From contig NC_045140.1 in the NCBI RefSeq assembly GCF_008831285.2, positions 23,764,131-23,828,130 of the forward strand: 64,000 bases of DNA. The letters run 5' to 3'. The translations under genes and the position numbers were made by a program. The notes beneath the pieces were generated by a model that did no database searches, had not been told where the DNA came from, and worked only from the letters and a program-made list of their open reading frames with translations. Every line of letters begins with the position of its first letter. Positions within the stretch are counted from its first letter, which is position 1. Below are positions 36,163-47,018 of this stretch, piece by piece. This DNA is from Nymphaea colorata (taxonomy: Eukaryota > Streptophyta > Magnoliopsida > Nymphaeales > Nymphaeaceae).

Positions 36163-36908
36163 GATTCATAATTGTATGGCTAAACCATAAGAAAAACAAC
36201 TGTCCCTCAGATGGGCTGCCTGATGACTGGAAGAAATTTCTTGGATCAGGAGAGTGAGAACAATCACGGGTAAACAATCATTCTCTTCTTCCCCTCAGCC
36301 TTTACTTCTTATTTCTCTTAATTTGGAGCGTGTGAATGAGAATCTTTGGTTTATTTTCCTCTTATTTTCTCTTTTGTAGGTTCGATCACTCCATCTTAAT
36401 TGGGATGAAGGAAAAGGCAAGTCACATTTCTTCTTATTTCTCTCTAGATTTGAAACTAGAGTGGTTTCTAAATCTTGCACCATCTCCGTCGATTCAAGTC
36501 CTTGTTGGATGAAGTCTCAGATCGCTTAATTTAAACTCCTCTCATTAATTTTATTTTATCTGGGTGGAGCAGAATACAAGACATGTCGGCGATGGGGTTG
36601 CTCCTGAAAACAAAGATGATGGGGATTCAGAGAATGATGATGACGATGAAGACGATGAAGATGGTGAAGAGCAGGATGATGATGACGAGCACGCATCTGG
36701 AGATGAGGATAACGATAACCAAGGAGATGAAGACCAGGAAGACGATGTTGAAGCGAACGGAGGAGGAGGCAGTGATGATGAAGACGACGATGATGAAGAG
36801 GAAGATGAAGATGAGGATGAGGAAGATGAAGATGGTGAGGATGATGATGAGGAAGATGAAGAAGAGGATGAAGAGATGCCTGAGCCTCCAATTAAAAAGA
36901 GGAAGTGA
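35773..36908 (+). CDS. Acidic nuclear (prothymosin-like) protein, copy A, with exon 2 frameshift
   Basis: Four exons by comparison with copy B: 35773-35901, 36101-36253, 36380-36416, 36573-36908. Exon 1 gives 43 residues starting MEVAGDFYSSEAVALRQMAA. Exon 2 holds a GA repeat read as seven Arg-Glu pairs, then a conserved DWKKFLG segment. Exon 4 encodes over 100 residues, mostly Asp and Glu, ending PPIKKRK, a likely nuclear localisation signal. Relative to copy B, exon 2 has one extra A just after the microsatellite (TAAACC against TAACC), giving an early stop in the joined frame. Skipping exons 2 and 3 together would restore the frame. Intron 3 has a GC-AG boundary. The gene may be a recent pseudogene, alternatively spliced, or show a sequencing error. 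Function of the family is not established; histone or chromatin contact is a guess from composition. Confidence 0.6.
36119..36160 (+). repeat. GA microsatellite within exon 2, copy A
   Basis: Forty-two bases of uninterrupted AG repeat in the coding part of exon 2, read as Arg-Glu pairs. The matching tract in copy B has 24 bases, a difference of six codons that keeps the frame. Confidence 0.85.
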
Positions 36909-39900
36909 CCAAACTCGGGCGTTTGGCTTGTGTTTTTCTTAGGGCAGGGACGGAGTTAGTCTAACTTTCTATGAACTTGTTGGTTACATATCAATACATT
37001 TCGTCGCTCTTAATTGTTATTTGCGAAATGTGTCTCCTTTAACTTTGAACGGTGACATTTTCTCTCTATTTGAATGTGAATTTGAAGCAACTGGATGCAT
37101 TTTTAGGTTCGAATGTATCCTTTTGGATGGAATCTGTTTGTTCGTGGTTTTACCCATTCTTTCCTATGGGAAAATGCTCTCATTCGCTACGAGGGAGACC
37201 TTTTTCTAGCCAGGAGAGGTTACATGTGGGAAAATAATTGCGGCGCTTGTTAGGTGATTTTTCTTACGTCTTTTCTCCCTTTTCATTGGGAATGGTTTCC
37301 CATGAGGGGCGACCTCTAGATGGAAAGAAGCTTTCCTTGGTGCCTCCCTGAGCACCGTTCCTCGGGAATTCGATGCTCATGAGTGATTGGGAATGGTTTC
37401 CCATGAGGGGCGACCTCTAGATGGAAAGAAGCTTTCCTTGGTGCCTCCCTGAGCACCGTTCCTCGGGAATTCGATTCTCGTCCACCTTCTAGTTATGTCC
37501 GTTGTGCATTTTTGTGCCAAACGGTTGCCTGAAAGAGAACAGTGTTGAAGAGACAATCAGGGCATCCTACCAATAATAATGAAAAAAGGTTCTTTTATCT
37601 GTAGCACTAGCACAAGTGCTTGCGCACTTGGACAAAAATGCGGGTTGCTAGTCAAGACAATCGACGCACTAACTTGAGAAAGTGAGGCACTTCCCAAATG
37701 GCAAAACATGCTTGAATTTGGCATGTTTCATGAATTTTGTCACTCTTGTCCTTCCCCTAATCTATGAATAGTGTAAGAACCATCTATAAACCCATTATAG
37801 GAATATGACCGAAGGGAATGTTAATATAGTAAGGCAGGCAGCTGCTGTCAGACAAGCAATCGTTCTCTATTTTTTATGGCCATCACTCGCGCAAGCAGAA
37901 AATGGATGTTCCCTGTTGCTTAGAACAGGGTTCAGGATAAGGTCTTTCTCTTCTACTTTTGCAAATAATTAGAGTGCAAATCTATTCTGTACAGTGTGCC
38001 ATAAATCCTGCATCCAGGGCTGATCGATGCTCTCTGCTGCTTGGAACAGGATCAGGACGGCCTCTTCCTTTTCTACTTCGCAAGGTTGAAGTGCACATCT
38101 ATTCTGTACTGTGTTTCACCAATCTTGCATCTATGTCTGAGAAACACCCTTTTGTCCTCTGAAGCGCACGTTGCAAGATGATCCCCACTGTACCTCGTTG
38201 CTTCCTTTTCAGACAGCTCATACGGATACGGTTTGTTATCATGGTCTAAAGTAGCCGATCAAGAAGGCAGAGACTAGAAAGGAGATCAAACTTTTCACAA
38301 GAAGCCTAAACAAGAAAATCCTAAAGGTTAATATACTGGAGGTAGAAAATGAAGAAAAACAAAGTGAAGTCACAAATCAGAAAATCCCAAGTACAATGTC
38401 ACCTCCAAGAACTTGATTTAAGTCCAACATGGAGGCGACCAGGTCAATGGCATGGAAACTTAACACCTCTCTTGCAACCAAACAGTCTATCGGAATATCC
38501 AAGTATGACCAACATTTTTGACAACTCCATATAGATGTGCACAGGAACGCAACACTTGCCATTTCATTTCACGTTGCCTACAGAAGAGAGGTTTGGTGAC
38601 GACAGCAGATGCTAGAACAGGACAGAGTTCGTGTGAAGTCAATTACCCATTTAGTAATTCTTAGTATCAAGCAAAGTGTTGACATCTATGTAGCTCAAGA
38701 AGCACCGGAGGATTCACAAACGTGGAACTTTCATCATCAGAGTTGAGAATGTTGTTTGGGAGTCCGGAACAGTGAAATTAATATATGCTCTTGAATTGTC
38801 TTTATCACTCATAGCTTCAAATTACCATCAAGGAGATGAAACATAGTGAAATAAAAAACTATCTCGAGATATGGGCAAGTGATGGTCCAGATCAAAAATG
38901 CATGCATGATGATCTGTAAACTACATCGCCATCTGCTTTCTATTTTACTGCTTCTTAATAGAACGTTAGGTTTTGCCACAAGAGAAGTAGCCTAATCTGC
39001 ACATGAGAATGCAATAACAGAACCAAATCATGGCTTCCACATAAGCCGCTCCTTTACCATCACTTACACAATTCTGTGCAGTGAAAACAGAGCACGAATT
39101 CACTCATTCGGGCCTTTCTTTGTCTCAGAAAAGTTTCAGGAAACCATATTGCCTGCCATCATCCCATATGTATACGAGCATTCTCAAAAAATTCAAGAAG
39201 AATAATTGATCTGGCACAAATATATAAGAAAGTAATGGCCTATGAAGAAAGAGAAAGGAAGCCAATCGAGGGTTAGCCCCTATAACCACTCTTGCCAGTT
39301 CTAACAAATCGAATCCAAAAACTTTCTTTCCTCATCAGTCGCTTCCGTGGAATTTATTGAGCAAGCACAAATTGCAGTATATTGCCACGATGAATTCATT
39401 GACATAACGAAATTTAGAGTAAATAAGATTCTTGCGGAAGCATGGACAGGCAGAAAAGAAAATAATGGAGTACTAACAGGTCAAGGAACACACCTTTGCA
39501 CACTGGTCCAAAGAAGCTAAACTCGTGCCTGCGCATCTCCATATGCCAAACGATGTAAACATTTTTCATTTTAATGCTTCAGTAGCATGATCCAAAAAAA
39601 ATCAGGGCCATCCTAAGGGAATTCAAAAGAATATAATTTTGGGGTGAACATGATGAAGTTGATCTTCTGATGCTAGTGGCGTGCTGAATCAAAAAACTGT
39701 AAAAAGACAGCTAAAATTTGCAAAGAAACGTAGATATTGAGCAGGATGATGGATGCAATGGAATAAGACCTGACAATGCGGCTTTTATCAGGTTTGATAC
39801 CCCCTCATTCATGATTTTCAAGGTTCATTTGCCTATTTTATGTGTTGCAGAGAAAGGAGCAAAAAAGGAGGTATAATATAGTTCTGAATCGGAGAACAGG

Positions 39901-40185
39901 TTGAGTAAGCCATTTCACGATCTACAGGAGATCATTACTAGAACCATTCAGTGAAGTATAATGCAAAACTATAAGAAAAATTTTCACTTCATCTGTGCCA
40001 TGAAAGACAGCAGAAAACAAAACCAATTCCATGAAACATTGACCACCATGAATCAGAAATGAATCGCGATAATCCACAATCTCAAGGATCTCGTTTATAT
40101 GAACTTAATCCAATCGCTATTTAGTCAAGAGTAACGATAGAAGTAAACCCCATTTCTGAAGATGCAAGCGCGGATGCTGAATTCC
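36909..40185. other. Spacer between acidic gene and TTM3, copy A
   Basis: No coding exon seen. It is alignable by eye with 43,553-46,472. Two stretches, about 39,481-39,560 and 39,851-39,970, are nearly identical between copies while their surroundings are clearly more diverged, so they may be untranslated exons of TTM3 or a non-coding RNA. A 101-bp-period direct repeat is at 37285-37475. Confidence 0.5.
37285..37475. repeat. 101-bp-period tandem duplication
   Basis: A 90-base unit beginning ATTGGGAATGGTTTCCCATG occurs at 37285 and again at 37386, essentially identical, with an 11-base link. Copy B of the large duplication has only one, diverged, version, so this small duplication arose later in copy A. 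The unit contains a GGGAATGGTTTCCC imperfect palindrome. Confidence 0.85.
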
Positions 40186-40785
40186 TCAGTCTGGCAATTT
40201 CCCAGACCGAAAAACCGCAAATTTCGACACTGCAGAGAACGAATAAGGAATACGATTCTCCTTCAGGAAGCCCTCCAACAGACGCTTCGCCGACTCAGGA
40301 TCGTCGCTCTCGCACTCGATCTCATAACTAGTCCCGAAATCGAACTGCGTCTCGTCCAGCTCCAACGTCAACCCCTGCCACGCATGCACCGCCCTCACGT
40401 TCCTGAACCCGCCGAGACAGACGAAGCCCTCGACTCGGAACTCATCCACGACCCTCTTGACAAGCCCGGAGTCGACGGCAGCCAGGCGCCAGGGCTCGGC
40501 CACGCACGCCCGGCCAAGGGAGACGTCGAAATCCTCCTCGACCTCCTCCACCCTACTGACGCCGTCGACAATGACAGCCTTCCCCTTGAGAGAGACGACG
40601 CAGCGGGAATCAGCGTTATAGAACCTGAGGCGAAGGACGGAGCGGGAAGAGGAGAGCTCTCCGCGGGCTCCGTCGAAGAAGACATTCTCCTGGAGGTGGG
40701 TTTGGAGGTGGAAGGGGGAGAGGAGGGAGGCGAGCCGCTGGTGGGAATCGGCGTCGGGGATCCTGAGCTTCACCTCGACCTCCAT
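40186..40785 (-). CDS. TTM3: Triphosphate tunnel metalloenzyme 3-like (CYTH domain), copy A, intact
   Basis: Single-exon gene of 199 residues. The CYTH signature ExExK is EVEVK at residues 2-6. The rest follows plant TTM3: FVCLGGFRNVR, the ELDETQFDFGTSYEIE strand pair, and the closing KFAVFRSGKLP. TTM3 proteins form an eight-stranded tunnel lined with charged residues and hydrolyse tripolyphosphate with a divalent metal. The gene converges with the acidic-protein gene. A TATA-like box lies only about 36 bases upstream of the ATG, which leaves a very short leader. No CDC26 reading frame was found upstream, although in Arabidopsis TTM3 is expressed from a bicistronic CDC26-TTM3 message. Codon use is GC-rich compared with its surroundings. 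Confidence 0.92.
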   Translation of the reverse strand: MEVEVKLRIPDADSHQRLASLLSPFHLQTHLQENVFFDGARGELSSSRSVLRLRFYNADSRCVVSLKGKAVIVDGVSRVEEVEEDFDVSLGRACVAEPWRLAAVDSGLVKRVVDEFRVEGFVCLGGFRNVRAVHAWQGLTLELDETQFDFGTSYEIECESDDPESAKRLLEGFLKENRIPYSFSAVSKFAVFRSGKLPD

Positions 40786-40820
40786 GGACGGCGCGATCGG
40801 TGAGGAAAACCCGAGTGGTG

Positions 40821-40830
40821 GAATATATAA
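40821..40830 (-). promoter_or_regulatory. TATA-like box of TTM3 copy A
   Basis: On the minus strand the sequence reads TTATATATTC, about 36 bases before the start codon. The equivalent place in copy B lacks it, because homology between the copies stops just before this point. Confidence 0.5.
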
Positions 40831-41296
40831 GACAAATAGAACGTCGTCCTAAGCGTGAAAAATATTAAGCGTTTATTAGGGATTCGCAGATATTTGTGGC
40901 ATAGCTGAGGATGACCCTCATGTAGTGGGTGCTTCTCTTATTCGAAGTGGTATTTAATGGTGATCATGCAACATGAGTGACATAATAAGATTTTTTTTTT
41001 AAGTAGTGATTCACATATTTTTATACCATAAGAGATCCTCGTATATATAATATATAAAATATTTAAAAACAACGTAAATCATTTAGATATAGATAAATAA
41101 TCAAATATTTCAAAACAACAAGATAAAAATAAACATATTTTATGAAGTTGGTATATGTAAGTGCTAACATCAGGCTCCATATAGCCAGGGCTTGGTTCGT
41201 ATGTACGATCCCTGGGCCGCCCAACTGATAACTAAAAGGGCCAAGGGCAGGGGAATCTGCAAGGGCATCCAAGCTGGGTTAGCTCACCTCCGTGCT

Positions 41297-41334
41297 GGGT
41301 CAACCACACCGATTTGGGTCAACCACACCGATTT
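41297..41334. repeat. Two tandem 19-bp units at the copy A / copy B junction
   Basis: GGGTCAACCACACCGATTT occurs twice head to tail, directly before the start of copy B homology. It may mark the duplication joint. Confidence 0.8.
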
Positions 41335-41509
41335 TTTCATGACGCCCCAAAAGTGAACGGGGTTTACCATTTGAGCCTCCTCGGATTCGAACCCGTGCCA
41401 CCGTAGATCTCCTTGTTCCACCCCCGCAGGCTCGTGCACACGCGCACGCACGAGGACACACCCCACCCCCATCAATGACCCGGAAAAAAGAGAGGGAAAA
41501 AAAATCCTC

Positions 41510-41558
41510 AAACCCTAGCTCGCTCTCTCTCTCTCTCTAGTCCCCTGCTTAAACCCTA
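41510..41558 (+). promoter_or_regulatory. Two telo-box motifs upstream of the acidic-protein gene, copy B
   Basis: AAACCCTAG at 41510-41518 and AAACCCTA at 41551-41558, in the same places as in copy A, separated here by a CT repeat. Their preservation in both copies supports a promoter role. Confidence 0.5.
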
Positions 41559-41899
41559 TCTCTCTCTATGGCAGTATCCGTCTCTCTGATCTACTGCAAC
41601 TGCGCTGCCGCCTCATAACCTTGGTTCTCGTCTTTCAGGCCCTAATTTGTCTCTGCAAGGTAGGCGCCCTCTTCTTTCTCTTTCTGGTTGATACCTTTTC
41701 TGTTTCATTTGTTTCTTCCTTGTGGGTTTTTCTTTTTCCCTGAAAGTCCTGGTTCATTTTTTCTTTTCGTTTCTCTGTGAGCTTTCCTATGTTTGTCTTT
41801 TTGTGTTCTGTGTTCTGGAAGTGATATTGGGGGTTTTTTGTGTTGAATAATTAGGATTCTCGGTTCCTTCTGTTATTTTGCGGGAATTTTTTTTTAGAG

Positions 41900-43552
41900 A
41901 TGGAGGTCGCAAGAGATTTCTGCTCTTCGGAGGCTGTTGCTCTCAGGCAAATGGCTGCTTCTTTGGTGGAAGCTGTCGCTGTAGAGGCGGTGCTCGTCGC
42001 TCAGAAGTCAGTTTACTTACTTCTAGCGGTAATTCCTTCTCCTTATCCTTTGACCTTCTGGTTTACTTATTCATTTATTTATTTCATATCTTATGCCTGT
42101 TTATTTTTGCTGCCGACGTTTTTGCTCGGTTATGTAGGTCAAATTTATAGCATCTCGTTTTTTTTTTTTTGGTTGATCTTTCTGCGCCGTAGGCATAAAT
42201 GTTTCTGCTGAAGGCAAAGAAATTGCTTTTTTTTGTTGCGCAGAAAGGAAGTGATTTCTCAGCTTTTTTTTGGGTTTGTTTTGATTTCAACGTTTCTTTA
42301 AGATGCTTGTCGCGTAAGAGCTCGTTCGCTTATTGAGAATTTGAGTTGCTTTTTGTTTATTCTTCTTCTTCTTTAGGGTTGGGAAATTGGGGATTCTTCT
42401 ATTTCTGCAAGTCAAGTTCCTGTTTCTAGGCTTGCAGTGAATTTTGTTCACACGTCGTTCCTTAGGGTCCATCTTTGTGTTGTATTTTCGCTGATCTCTG
42501 TTGCGCTTTGGAGGAAGCCTGTTGATTTGTTTCTTGAGTTTGTTGCCTTTTTATGTGTGTGGAGGTCGGGGGTTGTTAGGACCTCTTTGCTTTATAGCTA
42601 CGGGTTTGTCCCCCTATAGTGGACCTATATAGTCCACTGCCTTTGATTTTTTTCCTTGTTTTCCATAGTTACTTTCAGCAAGTATAATCCTTTCTGTGCC
42701 TTCAAGTTTGGGGCGGTTCTTTTCCTTTATATCCTTTTGGGTAGATGGAGGGTTTCTGTTTCTGTATTTGTGTTTCCCTTTTCAGATATGTGGGTGTTGT
42801 CTGAGAGAGAGAGAGAGAGAGAGAGAGTTAAATCATAATTGTATGGCTAACCATAAGAAAAACAACTGTCCTTCAGATGGGCTCCCTGCTCAATGGAAGA
42901 AATTTCTTGGATCAAGAGAGTGAGAAGAGTCAAGGGTAAGTAATTGTTCCCTTTTTCCCCTCGGCCTTTTCTTTTTCTTTCGTTTAATTTAGAGTGTGAA
43001 TGAGAAGCTTTGTTTTATGTTCCTCTTATTTTCCCTTTTGTAGGTTCGATGACAACATCTTAATCGGGATGGAGGATAAGGCAAGTCACGTTACTTATAA
43101 ATCTTGCACCTCTGACGATTCAATTGCCTGTTGGATGAAGCCTTACTTTGCTTAATTTAAACTCCTCTCATTAATTCTATTTTATCTGGGTGGCGCAGAA
43201 TACAAGACATGTGGGGGATGGGGTTGCTCCTGAGAACAAAGACGATGGGGATTCAGACAATGATGATGAGGATGAAGACGATGAAGATGGTGAAGAGCAG
43301 GATGATGATGGAGAAGGCGACGAGGAGGATGCATCTGGAGACGAGGATAACAATAACCAGGGAGATGACCAAGAAGATGATGTTGTAGCAAACGGAGAAG
43401 GAGGCAGTGATGATGAAGACGACGATGATGAAGAGGAAGATGAAGATGAGGACGATGAAGATGAAGATGGCGAGGATGAGGATGAGGAAGACGAAGAGGA
43501 AGAAGAAGAGGATGAAGAGATACCCGAGCCTCCCACTAAAAAGAGGAAGTGA
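41900..43552 (+). CDS. Acidic nuclear (prothymosin-like) protein, copy B, open throughout
   Basis: Exons 41900-42028, 42786-42919, 43044-43080 and 43199-43552 join in phase to 217 residues. The N-terminal 43 residues are amphipathic and Ala/Val rich. Exon 2 starts ICGCCL, then four Arg-Glu pairs from a GA microsatellite, then a basic stretch and WKKFLGS. Exon 3 gives ILIGMEDK. Exon 4 is NTRHVGDGVAPENKDDGD followed by about 85 residues of nearly pure Asp/Glu, ending EPPTKKRK, a likely nuclear localisation signal. The third intron begins GC (AAG|GCAAGT) and ends CAG. Composition resembles prothymosin and other histone-binding acidic tails, but similarity may be only compositional. I know of no assigned function for the plant family. 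Confidence 0.8.
42804..42827 (+). repeat. GA microsatellite within exon 2, copy B
   Basis: Twenty-four bases of AG repeat read as four Arg-Glu pairs, against 42 bases in copy A. Confidence 0.85.
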
Positions 43553-46472
43553 CCAAACTCGGTTGTTTGGCTTGTGTTTTTCTTAGGGCAGGGACGCAGT
43601 TGGTCTAACTTTTTTATGAACGTTGTGGTTATATATAAATACATTTTGTCGCTCTTAATTGTTATTTGTGAAATGTGCCCTCTTTAACTTTGAATGGCGG
43701 CACTTTCTCTCTACTTAATTGTGATTTTGAAGCAATATGTATGTTCTCTGATGGATGGAATCTGTTTGATCTACTATTTCCTACTGGGAGATGTTCTCAT
43801 TCGCTACGATCCTCCTCGCCAGGGGTGATATTACAAGTGGGAAAATAGTTACGTCCTTGTTAGGTGATTTTATTCGCAAGTCTTCGGGACTGGTTTTCTA
43901 TCCCGAGTGCCCCTCTCCTTGGAAATAAGCCTCCTTGATACCTTCCTGGGCATCATTCCTGAGGAATCGATGTTCATGGGTGATTGGAATTTGGAAATGC
44001 TTTCTGATCCTTCTTCTAGTTATGTCAGTTGTGCATTACTCGGATTTGAAACTATTCGATACAGGCCGAGCCTGCATTCTCTGGTAAGTTCAATGAAAGA
44101 TTCTCTGAAACCCGCTTCTATGATATCCAAATTCTCTTCAAACCATCGTTTTTGTCTAGGTAATCGAACAAACCTTAAAACAGCTACCTGAAAGAGAACG
44201 ATGTTGACGAGAGCATCTCGGCAACTTTACAAGAATAACAAGGTAAAAAAGTTTCATTTTTCTGTAGCCACTCATTCAAGCGCTTGCACACTTGAGAGTG
44301 AGGCACTTCCCAGATGGCATCTTCACAGTTTCAAACATGCTTGAATTTGGGATGTTTCTCTAATTTTCTCTTTTTTCCCTTACCCTAATCTACGAATAGT
44401 CTATAAACCATCGATACCCATTCCAGGAATATGACCAAAGATAATTGATGTTCTCTGCTGCTTGGAAGAGGGTTCAGGACAGGCTGTGCAAATCTATTCT
44501 GTACTCTGTGCCGTCACTCCTGCATCAGGTCTGTGAAATACGCCATTTTGGGGTTTGAACAAGATGACCCCAGCTGTGTTCAGACCTGTCATCAACCAAC
44601 TCTTGTTGCTGCCTTTCAGGTAGCCATACGGTTTGTTAGATCATGGTCCAAAGTATCCGGCCATAAGGTAGAGAGAGACCAAAGTTTTCACAAGAAGAAG
44701 CCTAAACAAGAAAATCATAGAGCTTACTATACTGGATAGAAAATGGAGAAAAACTATAGAGTGAAGCCACATATCAGAAATCCCAACTACAATGTCTTCC
44801 GACTAAGAACTCAGTCCAATTTCCACATGAAGGCGATCAAGTCAATGCCATGGAAACTCAATACCTCTCTTGCAACCGAATCTATAGTCTATCAGAATAA
44901 TCCAAATGTTTAGGCACAGGAATGCAACACTTGCCTTTTCATTTCACATGCTGTTTACAGTAGAGAGGTTTGAGGAAGGCACCAGATGCTACAACAGGAA
45001 AGAGATTGTGCGAAATGAACTCCAATTTACTAATTCTTAGTATCTAACAAAGTGTGGATATCTGTGTATCTTAAGAAGCACCGGAGGATTAATAAGCATG
45101 GAACTTTCACCATCAGAGTTGAGAATGTAGTTTGGGACTGTGAAATTGATATAAGTTCTTGACTTTTCTTTATCAACTTATAGCTTCAAATCACCGTCAA
45201 AGAGATGAAACCTAGTGAAGTAAGGAACTATCTCCAGAAATTGGCAGGTAATGGCCAAGATAAAAAAAAAGGGGGGGCTCGATTATCTGTCACATCGCCA
45301 TCTGCTTCCCGTTTACTGCACCTTGATAGAATGTCTGGTTTTGCCATACGATAAGTAGCCTAGTCTGCACATAAAAATGCACTAACAGAAATAAATAATG
45401 GCTTCCACACAATAGCCACTCCTTCACCATCACTTGCACAATTCTGAGCAGTGGGAGGAGAGCAAGAATGCACCCATTCGGGCCTTTCTGTCTCAGACGT
45501 TTGAGGAAACCATATTGCCCGCCATCATCCTATATGTCTACGATCATTCTCGGAAAATTTAAGATGAATAATTGATCTGGGACAAAAGGAATCCAATCAA
45601 GGGTTAGCCACTGTAACCACTCTTGCCAATTCTAACAAATCAAATCTAAAAACTTTCTTTCCTGATCTGTTGCTTCCATGGAATTTATTGAGCACGCAAA
45701 AATTGCAATATATTGCCGCTAAGAATCCATTGAAATAACAAAATTTAGAGTGAATAAGACTCTTGAGGAAGCATGGACAAGCAGAAAAGAAAATAATGTA
45801 GTACTAATAGGTCAAGGAACACACCTTTGCACACTGGTCCAAAGAAGTTAAACTCGTGCCTGCGCATCTTCATATGCCAAACTATGCAAACAGTTTTTAT
45901 TTTAATGCTTCAATATCATGATAAAAAAAAAATCAGATGATCCTAAGGAAGATCAGAAGAATATATATTTTTGGGGGTAAACATAATGAAGTTGATCTTC
46001 TGATACTAGTGGCATGCTGAAAAAAAAAAACCTGTAAAAGAACTGCTAATTTTGCAAAGAAATGTAGATGTTGAACACGACGATGGATGCAACGGAATAA
46101 GACTTGACAATGCGGCTTTTATCAGTCTTGATTTCCCATCATTCATGATTTTCAAGGTTCATTTGCTGTGCTCCAGAGAAAGGAGCTAAAAAGGAGGTAT
46201 AATATAGTTCTAAATCGGAGAACAGGCTGAGTAAGCCATTTCACGATCTACAGGAGATCATTACTAGAACTGTTCAGTGAAGTATACTGCAAAACTATAA
46301 GAAATTTCTTCACTCCATTAGACATTAACCACCATGAATCAGACTTGAATCCCGATCATCCACAATCCCAAGGATCTCGTTTTTATGAACCTAACCAAAT
46401 CGCTATTTAACCAAAACTAACGATAGAAGTAAACCCCATTTCTGAACATGCAAGCGCGGATACTGAATTCCC
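43553..46472. other. Spacer between acidic gene and TTM3 remnant, copy B
   Basis: Alignable with 36,909-40,185 and likewise without visible coding exons. The stretches at about 45,811-45,885 and 46,171-46,290 are the counterparts of the two conserved islands in copy A. Confidence 0.5.
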
Positions 46473-47018
46473 TCATTCTGGCAATTTCCCAGACCCAAAA
46501 ACCGCAAATTTCGACACCGCGACACCGCAGGGAACGAATAAGGAATACCATTCTCCTTCAGGAAGCCCTCCAGCAGACGCTTCGCCAACTCAGGATCGTC
46601 GCTTTCGCACTCGATCTCATAACTAGTCCGGAAATCGAACTGCGCCTCGTCCAGCTCCAAACTCAATCCCTGCCACTCGTGCACTGCCCTCACGTTCCTG
46701 AACCCGCCGAGGCAGACGAAACCCTCGACTCGGAACTCACTCACCACCCTCTTGACGAGCCCGGAGTCGACGGCAAGAAGGCGCCAGGTTGACCTCCTCC
46801 ACCCTGCTGACGCCGTCGAAAATTGACAGCCTTCCCCTTGAGAGAGACGCGCAGCGGGAATCGGCGTTGTAGAACCGGTGGCGGAGGACGGAGAGAAAGG
46901 AGAACTACCCGCGGTCTCCATCGAAGAAGACGTGCTCCTGGAGGTGGGAGGGGGAAAGGAGGGATGCGAGCCGTTGGTGGAAATTGCATGGGATCCTGCG
47001 CTTCACCTCGACCTCCAT
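46473..47018 (-). pseudogene. TTM3-like pseudogene, copy B
   Basis: The start codon and ExExK motif (EVEVK) are still present at the high-coordinate end, and most of the gene is over 90% like copy A. Three changes break it. A net loss of about 44 bases in the middle removes the region before WRLAAVDSG. A nearby single-base gain lies at the lysine-rich KGKAV stretch. About eight extra bases near the 3' end destroy the closing KFAVFRSGKLP segment. Several in-frame losses also lie near the N-terminus. The copy A TATA box has no counterpart. A stretch of about 170 codons remains open but reads out of frame in part, so a working enzyme is unlikely. Confidence 0.85.

Larger units (their letters stand above)
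35240..40830. repeat. Tandem segmental duplication, copy A
   Basis: This block is repeated in the same order and orientation at about 41,350-47,045. It holds a promoter with two telo-box motifs, the acidic-protein gene (+), about 3.2 kb of spacer and TTM3 (-). By eye, coding parts are above 90% alike, introns around 75-80%, and the spacer varies from about 80% to 95%. The promoter of TTM3 lies in copy A at 40,821-40,830 and has no match in copy B, so the right edge of the repeat falls close to the TTM3 start. Confidence 0.85.

Noticed and set aside
40162-40803. 213-codon plus-strand frame over TTM3
   Set aside because: It is the antisense shadow of the GC-rich TTM3 coding region. The minus strand carries the family motifs.
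41350-41460. GGTTCGAATCC box on the minus strand, possible tRNA or SINE
   Set aside because: The B box is exact, but no acceptor stem, anticodon arm or convincing A box could be found, and copy A has lost the motif.
43177-43644. Poly-Ser minus-strand frame over the acidic exon
   Set aside because: Reverse reading of GAT/GAG/GAA codons gives Ser runs. The plus strand has splice sites and the nuclear signal.
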